Below, in pieces: positions 1-13,640 of a stretch of 64,000 nucleotides of DNA. The translations under genes were made by a program, and so were the position numbers. Position 1 is the first letter of the stretch. Each line of letters begins with the position of its first letter. Below the pieces are notes generated by a model. The model worked only from the letters and a program-made list of their open reading frames with translations, made no database searches and was not told the origin of the DNA. The DNA lies in NCBI GenBank assembly GCA_005406025.1, contig BGZK01000016.1, positions 992,001 to 1,056,000 on the forward strand, given 5' to 3'. The DNA is from Eumeta japonica (lineage: Eukaryota > Arthropoda > Insecta > Lepidoptera > Psychidae).

Positions 1-3000
1 AATTTGTTTCTTTTGAAATTTCGATCTTTTTATGACACTCTTTTGTCACCGCGCTTCGGATGTGTTTCGTAATTTGCTTTAATTGAATTTATATAATCGT
101 CTATTGTAAAATGAATTTCCATTAGAAACCTGCTTTTGTTGCAATTCTGAATCCAATTTATCGATTACGAGTTATCAGAAAGCACCTAAATTCAATTTTA
201 GAACTAACCCCTACGAAATTGTAAAAGTTCAATTTGACTAATATATAAAAATATAAATGAAATTGCTAAAAATACCGTTTTCATGTAAATCTACTTCAAT
301 ATAATTTAAACAATCTAATACAGTAAAATGAAATTCATTACGTAAATAACCCCTTTGGCAAAGTCAAATATATTTTTAACCGACTTCAATATAAAATGAG
401 GTTCTAAGTATTTCGCTTAAGCACGTTCACAGATTTTTTATCATCATAAGCAAATGTCATAAAATGTCTAGATTTAGTGTTGTAACCTTCCACAGCGATA
501 TCTATCGATAGAATGTTTTTGGCGCACAAAAACTAAATCGAATCTTTGGTAAAATCGAGATCTCTCTCTTGTGCCGGCCTTAATCAGCAGTTTCATGAGC
601 ACATTTCGTCTCGACAAACGGTTGACAAAGCGATTGGTCACGTTTGGGACACATCAAGTTAACCACAAACTGATTTCAATTGACAGCCGTGTTGGGAAAC
701 GCACGTCCGTTTGTTCTTGAGCCGATCGGTCATGGTATCTGTCACGGACTTGCGTAACGCTGCGCGGGAGTTGCACCGGCTGCAGGAGTCCAATATTGAT
801 TAAGATTATTGCATATGTTCGTAGCATTAGCCAAGATCGACTTCTAATCGTCAGCACATAATATAACAGCTTGAAGAAGTTGAAGAGTTTTAACTTCTTT
901 TTTATATTATTTTATTTTAAAAAGACATAAAATAATTGTTAAATTATCTACGAAACTGGAAGAGATCACATCGCATTCGCGCACTTCCCTGTATTTTATT
1001 TTAGGGTTCGCCAGTGGAGAACAATTTTTATAATCGTTTTCAACGTCAGACCTCACCATCAATTTTACAATTTATTACAAAAATAAACTATTTTAAGTAG
1101 TGAGTATCTCATTCAAGTATGAAGCTGTATCAGGTTTGTAGAAGTATCAGCTGTCGGTGGAGTTATCTTTTTTAATTTCAGATTCAGGGGTCTGAATTTT
1201 ATACGAGTTGAGATTACTGACGGCCTTTCTTACTGGTACTGTGATGACTCTCTTAACCCATGGTTTAGGGTGTTCTCTGATGGACAAAGCAAGCGGTTAA
1301 ATTTCATTCCAGCTAAGAACCAATCGGTTAAGCCGTCCGTTGTCAAGATTGGAATTCGTTATTTTCTGATTTTAAATGCAATATATACGAAAGACTCGGT
1401 GACATGGATTGTACTAAGCGTCCACATATTGGACGATAGTTAAATGGTGACGCGATCTTAAATAGTAACGTACGATACAATAGACGATGATCGGAGTTTT
1501 TAATTGGTGAGTGTGATTTTTTAAATTATAGGCGTTTTATAATAATTTAATAAATAATCCTCATTGTGCTTTTGGGACTTTTGGAACTCGTGAGTTGCGG
1601 TCATTTTGTAACTTTGCGTATTCGAAAACGAAAACATGTTGTTGAACGTAAGCGAAAACTGTTTGAAATAAGCTTATTGAATGCATACTGTGTTTTAAAA
1701 ATTTCAATAATTTTTAAAGTATTATAATTTCGTTGTATTATTATATTATATTAATTTGTTGGAAACATATTTTGTAGAATAATTCCTTAGTTAATTATAG
1801 TTAATAAAAAAAGTTAGTGTTATCCAATAAATAACTTTTTACAAAATTGTTTCACTTACTAAATTAAAAATAAGAATAATAATAAAATAAAAATGGTACG
1901 TATCATATACATTGAATACAAAAACAACTAAGAGAAAAAAAATAAAGAAAATTGTAGAGTTTAATACTCGAAAAGTCTTAGATATGTCCGGTTTATACGA
2001 CTGGTCCAAGGATTATGATCTGTTCCATTAAAAAATATTGGAATCAAACTTATATATAAAGTCACTAAAAATCGCTGAATATTAATCCCGAAAGAAGTAG
2101 AAAGAAATACTCTGGACCTTTTACCGAATTCTCGACCGAAGCTTTTAATAGCAGAATGAAATAGAGTTAACAAGCAAACCATAGTGAGGCTTTGTCTGTT
2201 TTGTTTTGTCTGCTTTGAAAAAAAAAACTTTGTCCATGTAAATGAAGAAGGACACAAAAGTACCAACATTAACGTGAAAATTTTAATCAAGTACCAAAAA
2301 TAACGCACTAATATATTTTGTGTAAATTGTTCAATACATAATTTAACAAAGAAGAAGAATATAAAAAGAGATGATTGTACAATAAAAGTAGAGTTTAACA
2401 AATTTTGTATTAAGGACTTAAAAAAATTAAATGTGGATCAGTAAACACAGAAACAACCAATATTTGCTTCTGTATTTAGAATTAATGAACTATTTTATTG
2501 TTAATGCTATGATAAGAATTACCAAAGCATTGACAACTAATAATAAAGCGTTCGTAAATAAGCTCGGATATAAGAAATTATTTTTTGAGTATATTTATTT
2601 TCAATGCTGCTCATAGACATAAATCAGGCAGGAAAAATACTCCTCGTTTGTTGTAGAAATCATCCGGTAAAGTTTTATTGAATGTTTGTTGTTTTATTTA
2701 TGCTTACATCTTTTCAAAATCTTTGCAATTTCTTGACGTTTTTTTGACCGTTTCTTCTTGCATTTTTTTCCATTATCTTCATACTTTATTGTTTTTCAAG
2801 TTTGCTTCACGAGAATAGACATTGATCGGTTTATATGCTATGAAATCTTTAATGTTAATAACATTTCGATTTTTTATTGGTATATATTTTTAAATGCAGG
2901 TGAGGAAAGTTAAGTCAAAAATTAATATGTTTAGCTTTTGACTTAACTAGACTAAAAATATCCACTTGCTTTTCTCTTAGACATCTAAAATCCACATAAA

Positions 3001-3240
3001 AAAATGAGAGGAGGCTTATTTCCAGTTATGGATATGCAATGACTAAAAAAATGAAACGAAATTAAAAAGAAATAGTGTAGCGTAACAATGAAAAGTTAAG
3101 AATAATGTTTAATGTTTATGTATAAATAGTGCAATAATAAAAATTGCTCTATTTTTAGATATAACTTGAAGTATTTTACGGTTTCATATAGAAAATTTGA
3201 TTCGAAAATTTGGCTTTTTACTCTGTTAGGTAGCGCGTTA
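1..3240. other. AT-rich non-coding DNA
   Basis: No gene, exon or transposon is recognised. The longest open stretch is 146 codons on the - strand (1961-2401), made mostly of Phe, Leu, Ile and Ser codons as expected from AT-rich random sequence. GATCGATAT-like and ATCGATAGA motifs near 500 are isolated. Confidence 0.5.
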
Positions 3241-3309
3241 ATATATAAAAAAAGTCACTAGTGTGCCCCTAGTGACTATACTAGATCGTTCTATCGTAGA
3301 TATTGTCGG

Positions 3310-4240
3310 TTCCAGGTGCTTAAAATTTGGCTCTTTTTAATATGCCATCAATTTTATCTTTGCAGGATTTTCTAGGGCGACCCTTATTGACCTTACCATC
3401 ACACACTTTTGCTCTATAGATTTGTTTTGTCAGTCTACTTTCCTTCATCCTTTCGAGATGGCCAAACCACTGCCCCACATCTTTTTCTATTCTAGTCAGT
3501 AACTATTCCTTCAGACCACATCTCTCTCTCTCTCTCTCTCTCTGACATCATTGTTCCTATATCATCTTTCAGAGATACTCTACACACATTACGCAGAGAT
3601 CGCATCTCCACTGCATTGATTCTGCTTACCTTTTTCGTTTGCTATACCCAAATTTGACTACCAGAGGGATCAAAACCTCATTATGGATAGCCAAATCAGC
3701 TTGTTGTGAGACACTTCTATTATTCATAATAGCAGCAAGGACCTATTCATTTTATTTTCCACTTTCGCTCTCCTTTTGATATCTTTATTATGCTTACTGT
3801 CATTTGTAAACAGACTACCCATGCGTACAAACTCTTTTACTTATTCGATTGTCTCACCTCCTACTTATTCTACATAAACATTCAGTCATGCTTTCGCCTC
3901 TTTTAAACACCATCACCTTAATCTTGCTGATATTTACTTTCATATCTCTTTTTTAAACAGAATCATTCGTTTTATTTCATCGCCTACAGCTTGTACGCCG
4001 ACGGCGCAAGGATTACTTGGCCGTTGGCGTATAGTAGGCATTTGACAGACAGCTCATCCATTCCTGGTCCACACTCATATGCTTCCAGATTTTGTAGACA
4101 TTCATCCACGAATAAACTGAATAGCCACGGTGAAGCTACTCATCCCTGTCTGAGTGCCCTGCGGATGTCAAACCAGTCAGTGTATGCCCCGTTAACATAA
4201 GTTAACTTAACATTACGTACATTATTAAGAACTAACATAT
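3310..4240 (-). mobile_element. Decayed non-LTR retrotransposon (LINE), RT C-terminal half, family L1x
   Basis: On the - strand, starting near 4200, the translation gives a reverse-transcriptase palm motif degraded from YADD to YANG (LLYANGQVILAPSA). Next come KEFVRMGSLFTND, then AIHNEVLIPL, and finally QWFGHLERMKESRLTKQIYR followed by KGRPRKSCKD. Several stops and frameshifts interrupt it. This order (RT core, then the WFGHLERM...KGRPRK tail) is standard in insect RTE-like LINEs with a C-terminal tail. The same family occurs at 24145-24490 and 39680-40312. The small + strand reading frame at 3991-4200 is a shadow. Confidence 0.8.
3521..3543. repeat. (TC)n microsatellite
   Basis: About eleven TC units lie inside the LINE remnant, expanded after insertion. 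Confidence 0.95.
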
Positions 4241-4309
4241 TACATATTAGCTTCACCATCGTGAACATATACTGAATTCCCTCATAATGTATATCCATCG
4301 ATCTTATTG

Positions 4310-4495
4310 TCGATTCCAATCGTGATCTCAGCGCTGCTTCAGATTTCGATCCTGGTAGCGATTTCTATTTTAATGTCGCTATTGCACTCGATTTCGGCCG
4401 AGGTCTCATTTTCGATCCCGATTGCAGTCCCGCTTTCGACTTTTACGTCGATGTCCATCTCTATTTAAGTCCCGGTCTCGCTTTGGGAAAACGTC
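4310..4495. repeat. Degenerate hexanucleotide tandem repeat, block 1
   Basis: From TCGATT at about 4312 the sequence can be cut in one register into about 30 successive hexamers that are variants of YCGATY (TCGATT, CCAATC, GTGATC ... TCGATC, CCGATT, GCAGTC, CCGCTT, TCGACT, CCGGTC, TCGCTT). No frame is kept open throughout. It resembles an old microsatellite that drifted while keeping its 6-bp phase. Confidence 0.7.
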
Positions 4496-4499
4496 GACG

Positions 4500-7080
4500 T
4501 TTTTCGGTAATTGGATTTTCTTTACAAAACGGTTTTAGTTAAAATTCATCGACTACGAACAGACTGTAGCTAATTCTTTTATTCGATCAAAAATTTTAAA
4601 TTAATAACGTTTCAATTAATACTGCCTAATTAATCGATTTGTGAGAATTTCGCTAATAATGGATAACTATTCCTTTTATTCCGTGATGACGTACATGTAA
4701 TTAATTAAATCTGAATTCATTTCAAAATTAAACTCGCACGTCAGAGGTCAATTTTAATGGATGTCAATACTCAAAGTTAATTGTTTATTTTTTCCCATAT
4801 ATGAAGATCAAAATAGTGATGGTTTCAATATTATTACTAATTTTTTTCTTTTTGAAATATGTCTTTTTACTTTATAACATGAAATGTCAAAAAATAATAA
4901 AATGAATTAGGAATATCAGTGAATAGAGAAACAGTAAAAACATGAATACCAACATATTACATAAAAATAGCCAAGTCAACATTTGCAACGTGCTACAACG
5001 AGAGATAAAAAAAATTGATGCAGTTATATTGCTAAAAGATTAAATAATAAAAATATGCAAACAACAATTTTCTTCTTTAAATTATTGCACCACGTCTACA
5101 TAACAAAATGCACATGAAATATATGAATGCAAATATATGAGATAAATAAACATTTTCTCGCTTGATTACTACAATTATACCAGAACGTAATCTAAAACAA
5201 GTGCTATGTACACTTGTGCGAACTACAAAAAGTTACACTAATAAAAAATAAGTTCCGAAATACCGTAACATTTGGTATTTGGAGTGCAGAATGACAAAAA
5301 TATATCTGAACATGATCATCAAAGCTCGCAATCAAAAAATAACATTGTCCTAGAGGTCAGAACACACTACCCAACAGCGAGGAAAAGGCTTAAAGTGCTA
5401 CTCAGACGAATGTACAAAAGATGTAGCTGGAAAACTTTGTTTGATACGTTTGTATCAATAAAGCACACTCAAGTGCGCGTCTCATCTCGAGAGTGGGGTG
5501 CACTTGAAAGTTGCACTGTTTCGCTATTGAAAATAATGTTTGTCTCGCTCTCGCGTTCGTGGGATGCCCATGATTTAAGTGAGGTTTGTTGACACGGATA
5601 ATAGTTCTGAAACAAGCACAAAAGCCGGTGCTTCGTGACCATAAAATTAGCAACCCGATATATTATGCAGAAGATAAACGCTCTCATGTTCATGAAGTGA
5701 AATTTATGTTTAAGGTATCATTGACCAACGTAAATATTATTATTTCATTAGTAAAATGTGACTTCTCAAGTATTGACTTCCATCGAAACGAATATAGTCT
5801 CCTTTTTAACAAAAAAATTAAAGTAGTGATTTGATGTCTATTTGTTAAGCATACGATTTCACTGCGTCATTTTATGTTTTGATCCATAACAAATGTCCTA
5901 AAAAAATTCTATTAGAATTATAGTCTCATCAATTATTAGTAGTATACTTGAAATTAAACTGATGAATATAACCTTTAAAATCATCGTGTAATAAGCAGGT
6001 ATTGAAGGTAGTTTTAGAGAGGAAATTTATTAAGAAAAGGTTTCCAATTTTTTAATTAATTGACTTCGGTTGGACTATAAAGTATATCTAATATTTTCTA
6101 TTTCAAATTGATGGTAGGAACAGTATCCTCCAAAGAATGGCGCAAATTAAAAATTATTAAACTTCGTATAAAATATACTAATGTTTTTTAAACAACTAAT
6201 AGCCCGACAAATTTAAAATTAACACGACATTCTTAATTTGATAGAGACTTACTCGAAAGTAATTCTATCAATATAATTCTACAAATTTATAATGAATTGC
6301 CACATTCAAATACATAAGACGGCATTCTGACATTTACACATATTACGACTGCTCGGAATCGTGGCTTTCCACTTTGTGATAGTTTTACTAAGTGGGCGAA
6401 CCTTATAGGAATATACTTTACAGAATTGAGGAGTTGGCGAACAAAAGTTGACAATTCAGTGCTCAACCATGGATAGTTTTCGCATAATTTTAGGCTTTAT
6501 TCTAAAATCTGACAAAGATGTTATATTTTGGACCAAAAGTGTGCGATTTCTGCAGAAAATTTAAGTTTAATACACAAGTAGACAAAGTTGTGAAGGATGT
6601 GTGAAAATTATTTTTTTGACTTGTCTGCTTTCATTCGCTAGCTCCTCTAACTGTATCGAAACCACCTCAATATTCCATTTGTCGCTGCGTACGTACCCCG
6701 ATGGTGATTTCTTTGTCTCATCGATGGAATTGTTCCAAGAGGTTGATTTCAATATTCGTTTTATATTGCCAAAATTCTTCATAGCTCACTAATTTTTATG
6801 TTTGAGAGATAAAATCATATAAGATTTTCTCATCTAGCCAAAGATATAATACTAGGGGTATGTCAGAATCAAAATACTTTTTATTCAATAAATTGATAGT
6901 GACAAGTTATGCACCATCGTAAATGCCATTTAGTGATTAATTTATGGATTAAAAAATTCAACGTTTTTTAAAATTAAATTTTTTTAATGATTATTTTTGT
7001 GAGTCTGGCAGGAATTGGCTCGCAAAAATGGTATTCAGTCGATATGATTTTCGCGCGTGATTTATAATGATTACGAAAAA
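4500..7080. other. AT-rich non-coding DNA
   Basis: No recognised gene or element. The open frames at 5272-5592, 5402-5834 and 6567-6792 overlap each other on opposite strands and show no family resemblance. At 4801 an ATG opens a very hydrophobic 34-codon frame in TTT/ATT-rich DNA. It looks like a signal peptide but has no good splice donor. Confidence 0.45.
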
Positions 7081-7084
7081 GATT

Positions 7085-8060
7085 TAAGACCCCAAGAATG
7101 TTTCGAAGTGTCGGTTACCACTTTTCGTGTGTCTGATTGTTCACGAGCAACAGAGTTTTTACTCGATTTGCTAAGGAGGACGAGGAAGCTTTGAAGACGA
7201 AACGAGGACGAGTCGGCCACCGACCGCAGTCACTCACAAAAAATGTTCAAGCAGTCGAAAAATTTATCCGATAGAACCGAAAAACTACACGGGTAGAGCT
7301 TGAGCGAGAATTGGGTATTAGATCAGCAGCGATATAAACCATTATTTACGATCACCTTTCTATTTGCAAGCGTTCTTCGGGATGGATACCGCACAAGCTA
7401 ATCGATGTGAAGAAAGGTCGCCGGGTAGACTGGTGCCGATTCGTGATAGACAAATTCGACGGAGGTGAGAAACGACCTATACGTTATACAGACAAATGAC
7501 GAAACATGGCTCTCCAATTACAACCCCAAGCAAAACGATAATCGACCGTATGGTACTTTAAAAATGAACAAAGGCCAACGAAATGTCGCCGTTCGCAATG
7601 CACTCAGAAACAAATGGTCGCCTTGTTTATTTGTATTAGGATCGGTCATACTGCTACTGCGATGCTAGTTAATAAAAGAAACAGTTAATTCTGAGTGGTG
7701 TGTACCCCAGCAGTATTATCAGCTTGGTGTGACAAGTGATCAAAATCTTGACTCTGGGACCTTCTCTGGCACCACGAAAACACCGCGCCGCATGACTTAT
7801 TTTTATTTTAAAAAATTGTAACTACCTCTTCTACCGTATTCCCCCGATTCATCACAATGTTATTTTCATTCGTGTCCGCAATCAAAGAAATATTGAAAGG
7901 CAAGAGATTTGAGAGCAAAGAAGTTGCACTGGCTGCCGGTAATTACGAAATTTCTGAGGTATCTGAAAAAGGAAGTATTTTTCAAGTGTTTTAAACGCAT
8001 GGAAAAATAAAGACTTGCTGAACGTAAATACATCAGAAAGTCGGATATTAGTATAATAAA
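7085..8060 (+). pseudogene. mariner-type (Tc1/mariner) transposase remnant
   Basis: Frameshifted pieces of a mariner transposase can be followed in order. An N-terminal helix-turn-helix part comes first (DEEALKTKRGRVGHRPQS, ELGIRSAA), then DVKKGRRVDWCRFV. The first catalytic Asp follows in TNDETWLSNYNPKQ (about 7489-7530), then RNALRNKW and TVNSEW. The second catalytic site reads HHENTAPH at 7770-7793, where the expected Asp is Glu. C-terminal pieces follow (LKGKRFESKEVALAA, CFKRMEK). At least three frameshifts and several stops show that it is dead. No terminal inverted repeats were found. Confidence 0.85.
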
Positions 8061-8109
8061 TTACAATTTTTGAGATTCTTTGGCATACCTCTAGCATCTT
8101 ATCATTAAA

Positions 8110-9240
8110 TATAGAAACAACCTTAACAATACATGTAGAAATAAAATTTATGAATTCTAAATCTGGTATTTCTTCAAGAGATTTTATGTGGAAAATTAGT
8201 CTGTTCTACGTATGTGTTTGAGTTCTAAATGACGTCAGCTATGTGTTTTCCTATTCATTTCTTGAAGAGTCGAATCGTTGTAGTTAACGACACGTACTTA
8301 ACTACAATTTGTTTCCCATGGTGTGAATTGCAATTTTTTCATTTTCGGAATTGTTATCTCCTTATTCCAATACATACTAAAAGAACTCAATATTAGAAAT
8401 ACATATAGTCTGTTATAGTCGTATAAAAATATTGCAGGCTGTAATTTAAAGTGACTCTACGTCGTTGTATACTTCAGAACTTATCCCTTATTTCCCGTTG
8501 ATTAGTGGTAATAAACTTCCGATTCGTTCAAGGGCTTCCACGTGCTTCCGCGAGGGCGCGACCGGCAGTGACGCCAGTAAACTATAATAATATGAGCACG
8601 TGTCGCACTCACGAGAAATGGTTTCTAGTGTTATTAAATTGTTTCTGTATTCCGAGCCGTGTGAGACATTTACAATAATTAAAGTTTGTTATTCTTCCAA
8701 TAATTCAGAATAATATTTAATCTAAGCTCGCTATATGATTTCAAGTTTATCAAAATACTCTTCATCGAGATACGTTAGATAACGGAGCGAGGCGACAATC
8801 TGCCGCATTGACGCAAGAATCACAGAGAAGTCCTATGGTCGAATGTAATTGTCTTATTATTAGATACACTATCTATTATTAGATACACATCACTCGTACT
8901 TCTTCTTCTAGAATTCATTATAAATTATATTCCGGGAATCGACGATGTGATTTATCACGTATATTTTGCGTAAATACTAAAGAAAACCGAGACGAAGCCA
9001 TCTAGGCTGTAAGTCGGAATTCGGTAAATTCGAAGGTACACGAGAGGTTACTGACGAATCGCTTGAATCGTCGTTTGTAAAAACATAGAGGATTACATAC
9101 GAAGACAAAGGAATAAAAGAAGTGTGGGCGAGGACCCGCAGTAGAAATAGTCGTGGTATTTCATTTTTAGGTTTATCGAATGTAAATGGGGTAGCAAATG
9201 AAGAACTAGCTAATTACAGCAAATACGAGTGCTATACAAC
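8110..9240. other. Non-coding DNA with a GC-richer patch
   Basis: AT-rich except 8530-8620, which has CACGTG near 8539 (CCACGTGCTTCC), GCGCGACCGG and GAGCACGTGTC. Two E-box-like CACGTG motifs lie about 70 bp apart. No coding potential is seen. Confidence 0.35.
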
Positions 9241-9244
9241 TATG

Positions 9245-9425
9245 ATAAATCAAATCAAATAAAAAATATCTTTATTTAGTAAGTAATAGAAATTACACTT
9301 GAAATACGTCATAAACAATTGTTTTCGATATTAACGTTACCACCATTCCAAATTCTGATTCGCCATTAGAAGAATGGTCAAGAAACTCAAGGCTTACTCC
9401 TTTTTACTCATCGATACAAAATATT
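9245..9425 (-). mobile_element. Short copy of a dispersed lepidopteran-type repeat (LINE 3'-end-like)
   Basis: The sequence begins AAATCAAATCAAATAAAA, continues through TCTTTATTTAGTAAG and ends with ACCACCATTCC ... AGAATGGTCAAGAAACTCA ... TACTCCTTTTT. I recognise this as the antisense 3' end of a repeat common in moth and butterfly genomes. Family assignment is from memory only. Confidence 0.55.
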
Positions 9426-9704
9426 GAAGTTATTAACACCACGCTACGGCTACGTTTAGCTCATACACGTGGCCTGTCGGCCGACTGCTAGCGAGCGAAT
9501 AACGACACGAACGTGATAAAGACACCATGGTGTGGTGCTGCTAGGCAGTCGACCAGTCACCATGTAAATAAGTTCTGACTTTGCCTAATTGGTAAAGCTC
9601 TATAGTGAAAATAAAATGAAAAATATTTTATGGACTCTACTGATTCGAAAATCTTTGATATTAGAACCAAATAATTACATAAGACGCCTGTATATACATA
9701 CACG

Positions 9705-9727
9705 TATATATATATATATATATATAT
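9705..9727. repeat. (TA)n microsatellite
   Basis: Uninterrupted TA run of about 23 bases. Confidence 0.95.
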
Positions 9728-9764
9728 CGATCAATTACGATGATTATTCATAACCCTGGTCGCT

Positions 9765-10015
9765 AACACGCTGTCGATTCCTAACCCGGTCTCAATTTAA
9801 GTAGGTTTCAATTCTGATCCCGTTCTAGATCCCAGCCCGTTCTCGATTCTGATCTCTTTTTATTAAGATTACCGTAACGATTTTATTCTAATTTTGGTCC
9901 CGTTTTCGATTTTTTATCCTCCAAGCCTTAACTCTCGATTCTGCTCCTGGCTCCGCTTGCAATTTCGATTTCGTTACCGGTCACAGTTCTAATTTCTCAG
10001 TTCTAATTCCAATAT
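9765..10015. repeat. Degenerate hexanucleotide repeat, block 2
   Basis: Repeated variants of TCCCGTTCTAGATCCC, TCTCGATTCTGATC and TTTCGATTTCG, in the same orientation as block 1. The 6-bp phase is visible from about 9800 to 9860 and again around 9890-10000, with indels between. Confidence 0.6.
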
Positions 10016-10019
10016 CAAC

Positions 10020-12140
10020 ATTTATGCTCGTTGATAGAGTGGTTTTCCATGAGTGAAATTTTTTTTTAAATGTGTAATAAGGTAATAAGACAAATATGCA
10101 CATGAAGTCAAAGCGAAATGTTATTTATCCATTTCACTCAAAGAGTTTCGTATTAATGAAATTTAGTAGTTGGTTCCATAGTAAAAAGCAGACAACATAT
10201 CGTCACTTTCCCTGGGTGTATCCATCTTCTGGAAGGGTAAACGGGGCGCAATATATTGTAGAACATACAATTTCCAGGGTTGGGTAGCTGTCCTTCTCTG
10301 CCCCCGTTCGCGTGACTACTTAAAAATAAATGAATATAGCTACTAAATGAATAAAAAAACAACAATTGATTTTTTATGGAAATCATACGGTGTATGAAAA
10401 TGACATAGCGCCTATCATTTTTGCAATCACAGTCTCTGATTGTATAATTATTTTCATAAAGATCATTCAAACCGTTCTAAGGTTATGAAAGAATATAAGA
10501 CAGACAAACAAACAGAAAACCAGTAGCCTATCATATGTTGAAATAATAATAATGACTGGGAGGTGTATTGAATCAGGTTCATAAGTTAAAATACTACTAT
10601 TTAAAAGTTTAAACTATTTATATCGACAGTGAAAAATTCAATTTATTTTACCAAAATGTTGTAAGAGTTTTTTTGGCAAAATTTAGTTAGTAGCATTACT
10701 TTTCTTAGAATCTAATACTGACGTCCTGTGTCGCTAACGGATAATACAACAATGCTTAGTGTTAATGTCAACAAAACTGTGAGTTTGTTTAAAAAAAATC
10801 AATACAGGGGGCCAGTCGTCAATCGCATTATGGCTGATGTTAATATGACTATGCCTACCCTTCTGAGAAATAGGTGGGAGTTTATATTATTATTAGCACA
10901 TCTGAACATAGTTGAATGTATACATTAATAAATGGACTAGACGGGCATATTTATATAATATGAAATATAACATATTGTCGTATCGTGTTACGAATTCACA
11001 CCATCGCTTCGCAAAAACCGATAAGGTAGTCATACGACAAAAAAAAATGTCTGACAGTCGAATATTACGGACTTAACCGTTTTCGGTCGAGGGGAGGAAC
11101 GAATAGAAAGTTCACGAACAACGCCTTGGAATCGATTACATGCTTGATCTCGAAAATCATTGTGACGCTAAACTTATTAAATAATTGGCTAAGCGCGAAC
11201 CCGAGTAGCACGTTCGTCGTCCCGTACGAAAATGTTGATACGATGTGACACCATCGATCAAATCATTTCGAAGACAAAGCACTTAATATACGTAAGTAAT
11301 AAAGTTTAGGCTAGCCATAGAAGTTACCAATTTGCATATGTTTAACAAAATTTGTAAAAATGTGTCATGACTTATTACACCACAGCGCTATCATTTAATC
11401 ATTAGTTACCAGTGCCTTTGTGTAATATAGTTACGGTAGGCTGTAAATCTGCCCAATGACAATAAGCCTTACCAACCACACGTGTAAAGGGAAAGACAAG
11501 GAAAGAACAGAGATTTAAATTCAATATAAAGTGTCGCACACTTTTTTGGAAGTTAAAATTAATTACTTAACTTCGATTCGTAAATACAAGAAGTTGAGGA
11601 AAATACAAGAATCACTTCAAGATAACTTTTTTAAATGTAAGAGTAAACCTGCTCCAACGACGTTCGATCCTTAGTGACGCTTAAAATGAAGTTTTTTTTT
11701 TTTAATAAATATTGTATTTTAAAAATTTCATTATTGTTAATTAATTTTATTCAAAATTATTATTGACTTTTAAAACTCATTTGAAATAAAATTAATTAAC
11801 AATAATCAACGATAATCAACTTTCCTCTTCTAAACCTGAAGATAGTGAGTACAGTTATACATTAACCTAGTATTTATTTTACACCATACTTTTGACATTA
11901 AACGTTAAGGTTTTTCTGTACAAAAGATATACTTGCATATATATAGTGATAACGTACAGTAAGCGTGCAGGTGTATTGGAATTGCAATTATAAACCTCCT
12001 CCAGATTTTAACTCATAAACAGTTCGAATTGTACTTATATCCGTAAATATTTTTTGTGGGAGTCAACAAATCGTACAGTTCCAAAAGGTAATACTGTCAT
12101 AACGATATACCAGTATATGCAGCCCTATGTAGATTTAAAT
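10020..12140. other. AT-rich non-coding DNA
   Basis: No recognised gene or transposon. Open frames at 10096-10470 and 10728-10928 have no family features. A long AT-rich near-palindrome (TTAATTAATTTTATT ... AATAAAATTAATTAACAATAA) occupies about 11730-11805. Confidence 0.4.
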
Positions 12141-12149
12141 TTTTAAGAC

Positions 12150-12660
12150 AGACTACCTATTAAGAGCGCGCTCCCCGTTTTATACGCAGGCACACGGGAA
12201 TGGCTCCGAACATCACGTATCCTCTTAAGACCGTGCCCGCCCCCGTCCGTGGCCCGCGGTCGGGCCATAAACGAGCCTTTTAAAGGAGTCGTAAATGTTG
12301 CTCTTATATTTGACTTAAGCTGCCTCGGACGCTAGCGAACTACGATAATACGGTAAATTTCTGTTTTCTCCGTCTGAGCACGGTCTCGATTCGAACGGAC
12401 AACGTCGGGGAATCAAATCGTATGTTTTCGTCGGTAGATCACGATTGCATTCGTATCTTCGGGAAGCGGCGACGGCCGAGTGGACGGCGCGTCGCCTTCC
12501 ACTGAAGGTGGCAGATACACATCCGGACATTAGTTACGGAATAGGGACGAGTTTTACAACTGAAGTTCAATCGAATGACTTACGCCGTGCCTCAAAGACG
12601 ACATTGAGTCAGAAGTTGTCACTCGTCGACGACAGAGGTCGTTAGCCGTCCCCTGACGCG
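12150..12660. other. GC-rich islet, possible conserved non-coding element
   Basis: About 500 bp clearly richer in G+C and CpG than its surroundings (GACCGTGCCCGCCCCCGTCC, CGCGGTCGGGCC, CGGCGACGGCCG). Overlapping open frames on both strands come from base composition, not recognisable proteins. Regulatory element or unrecognised exon are both possible. Confidence 0.3.
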
Positions 12661-13429
12661 CGCCGACCAGCACTGAAAGATAAAATTCGAGGCCTTCGAT
12701 GTCAGAAATTTGGAGTGGTGTATGTCAAAGATTTGTAATGGCGGCTTTGAAATGAGGTGAATTAAAATGAGACGTAGATTGAAAATTATAACAATTTTAA
12801 TAAAAAATACTAACTTTTTTGCAATATCTTCCGATAATATACAATATAGTTCATAAAATACAAGAAAAATCGTGAATTTTAAAGTTCCTCGAAGTATTAT
12901 TTTAAACACTTGTAATATTATGAAAACAATACGTTTGTTCATTATATTAAAATATGGTTATTAGAAATAAGGATATTTTTATAAGGTTTTAATTCAATAA
13001 TAAGCTGTGGGAACGGAATACCACTTAGTATTGACATACAAAATTTAAAATATATTGGTTATTACGGTGTTTAAGGAAATCGGCTGTGACAGAAGATATA
13101 GATAGGTGGCAATTTTCTTTTCATAAAAATAATTTTAAATCAAACTATGAATTACTAACCGCGAAAAAACAATGAGTAATGGACCTCAGTTGATTTACTT
13201 AGAAAAGTGAAAAACTACTATTACTGTCATACTACGGACCCCTCCGGTTACAGGAATTCTATTCCCGCTTGAGCGACGATATCGTCGCCTAAAATGGACT
13301 TGTCGCTTCGTTGACGACACTCTTCACCTTCTGCATAAAAAACTCACAACTCAATAAACTACATTCCAACTGTCTCGCTCTGAAAAGATTTGTACCTGAA
13401 CCGATCCATCTAATCTAGACACATTCGTT

Positions 13430-13640
13430 TTGTTGTAATTCTCAGCGGCCGATCGCGCTGAACGCGGAATGGCTGGCTCGCTTTGAAGTGGCCAGCCAAG
13501 GTTGATGTCGCTAGATTACCCAACCTGCTTATCGGTCTTGAACGGTAATCAAATTTAATATGGGTTCGAAAGACATGCTCGGGGAACCGGTCAAGTGTGA
13601 GCCGTAGTCTCGCGATTAACGTTCCGTAGCGAAATTTTTT
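13430..13640. other. GC-rich islet
   Basis: CpG-rich sequence (GGCCGATCGCGCTGAACGCGG, less its last base) with a 77-codon open frame on the - strand at 13410-13643. That frame has no recognisable motif. It could be a conserved non-coding element or a decayed repeat. Confidence 0.25.

Noticed and set aside
1961..2401. 146-codon open frame on the - strand with hydrophobic stretches
   Set aside because: Composition (Phe, Leu, Ile, Ser, Lys) is what AT-rich random DNA gives. No family motif, no splice context, and nothing equivalent downstream.
4801..4905. ATG followed by a hydrophobic 20-residue stretch resembling a signal peptide
   Set aside because: No consensus donor in the phase that exon A needs. 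TTT/ATT-rich DNA produces such frames by chance.
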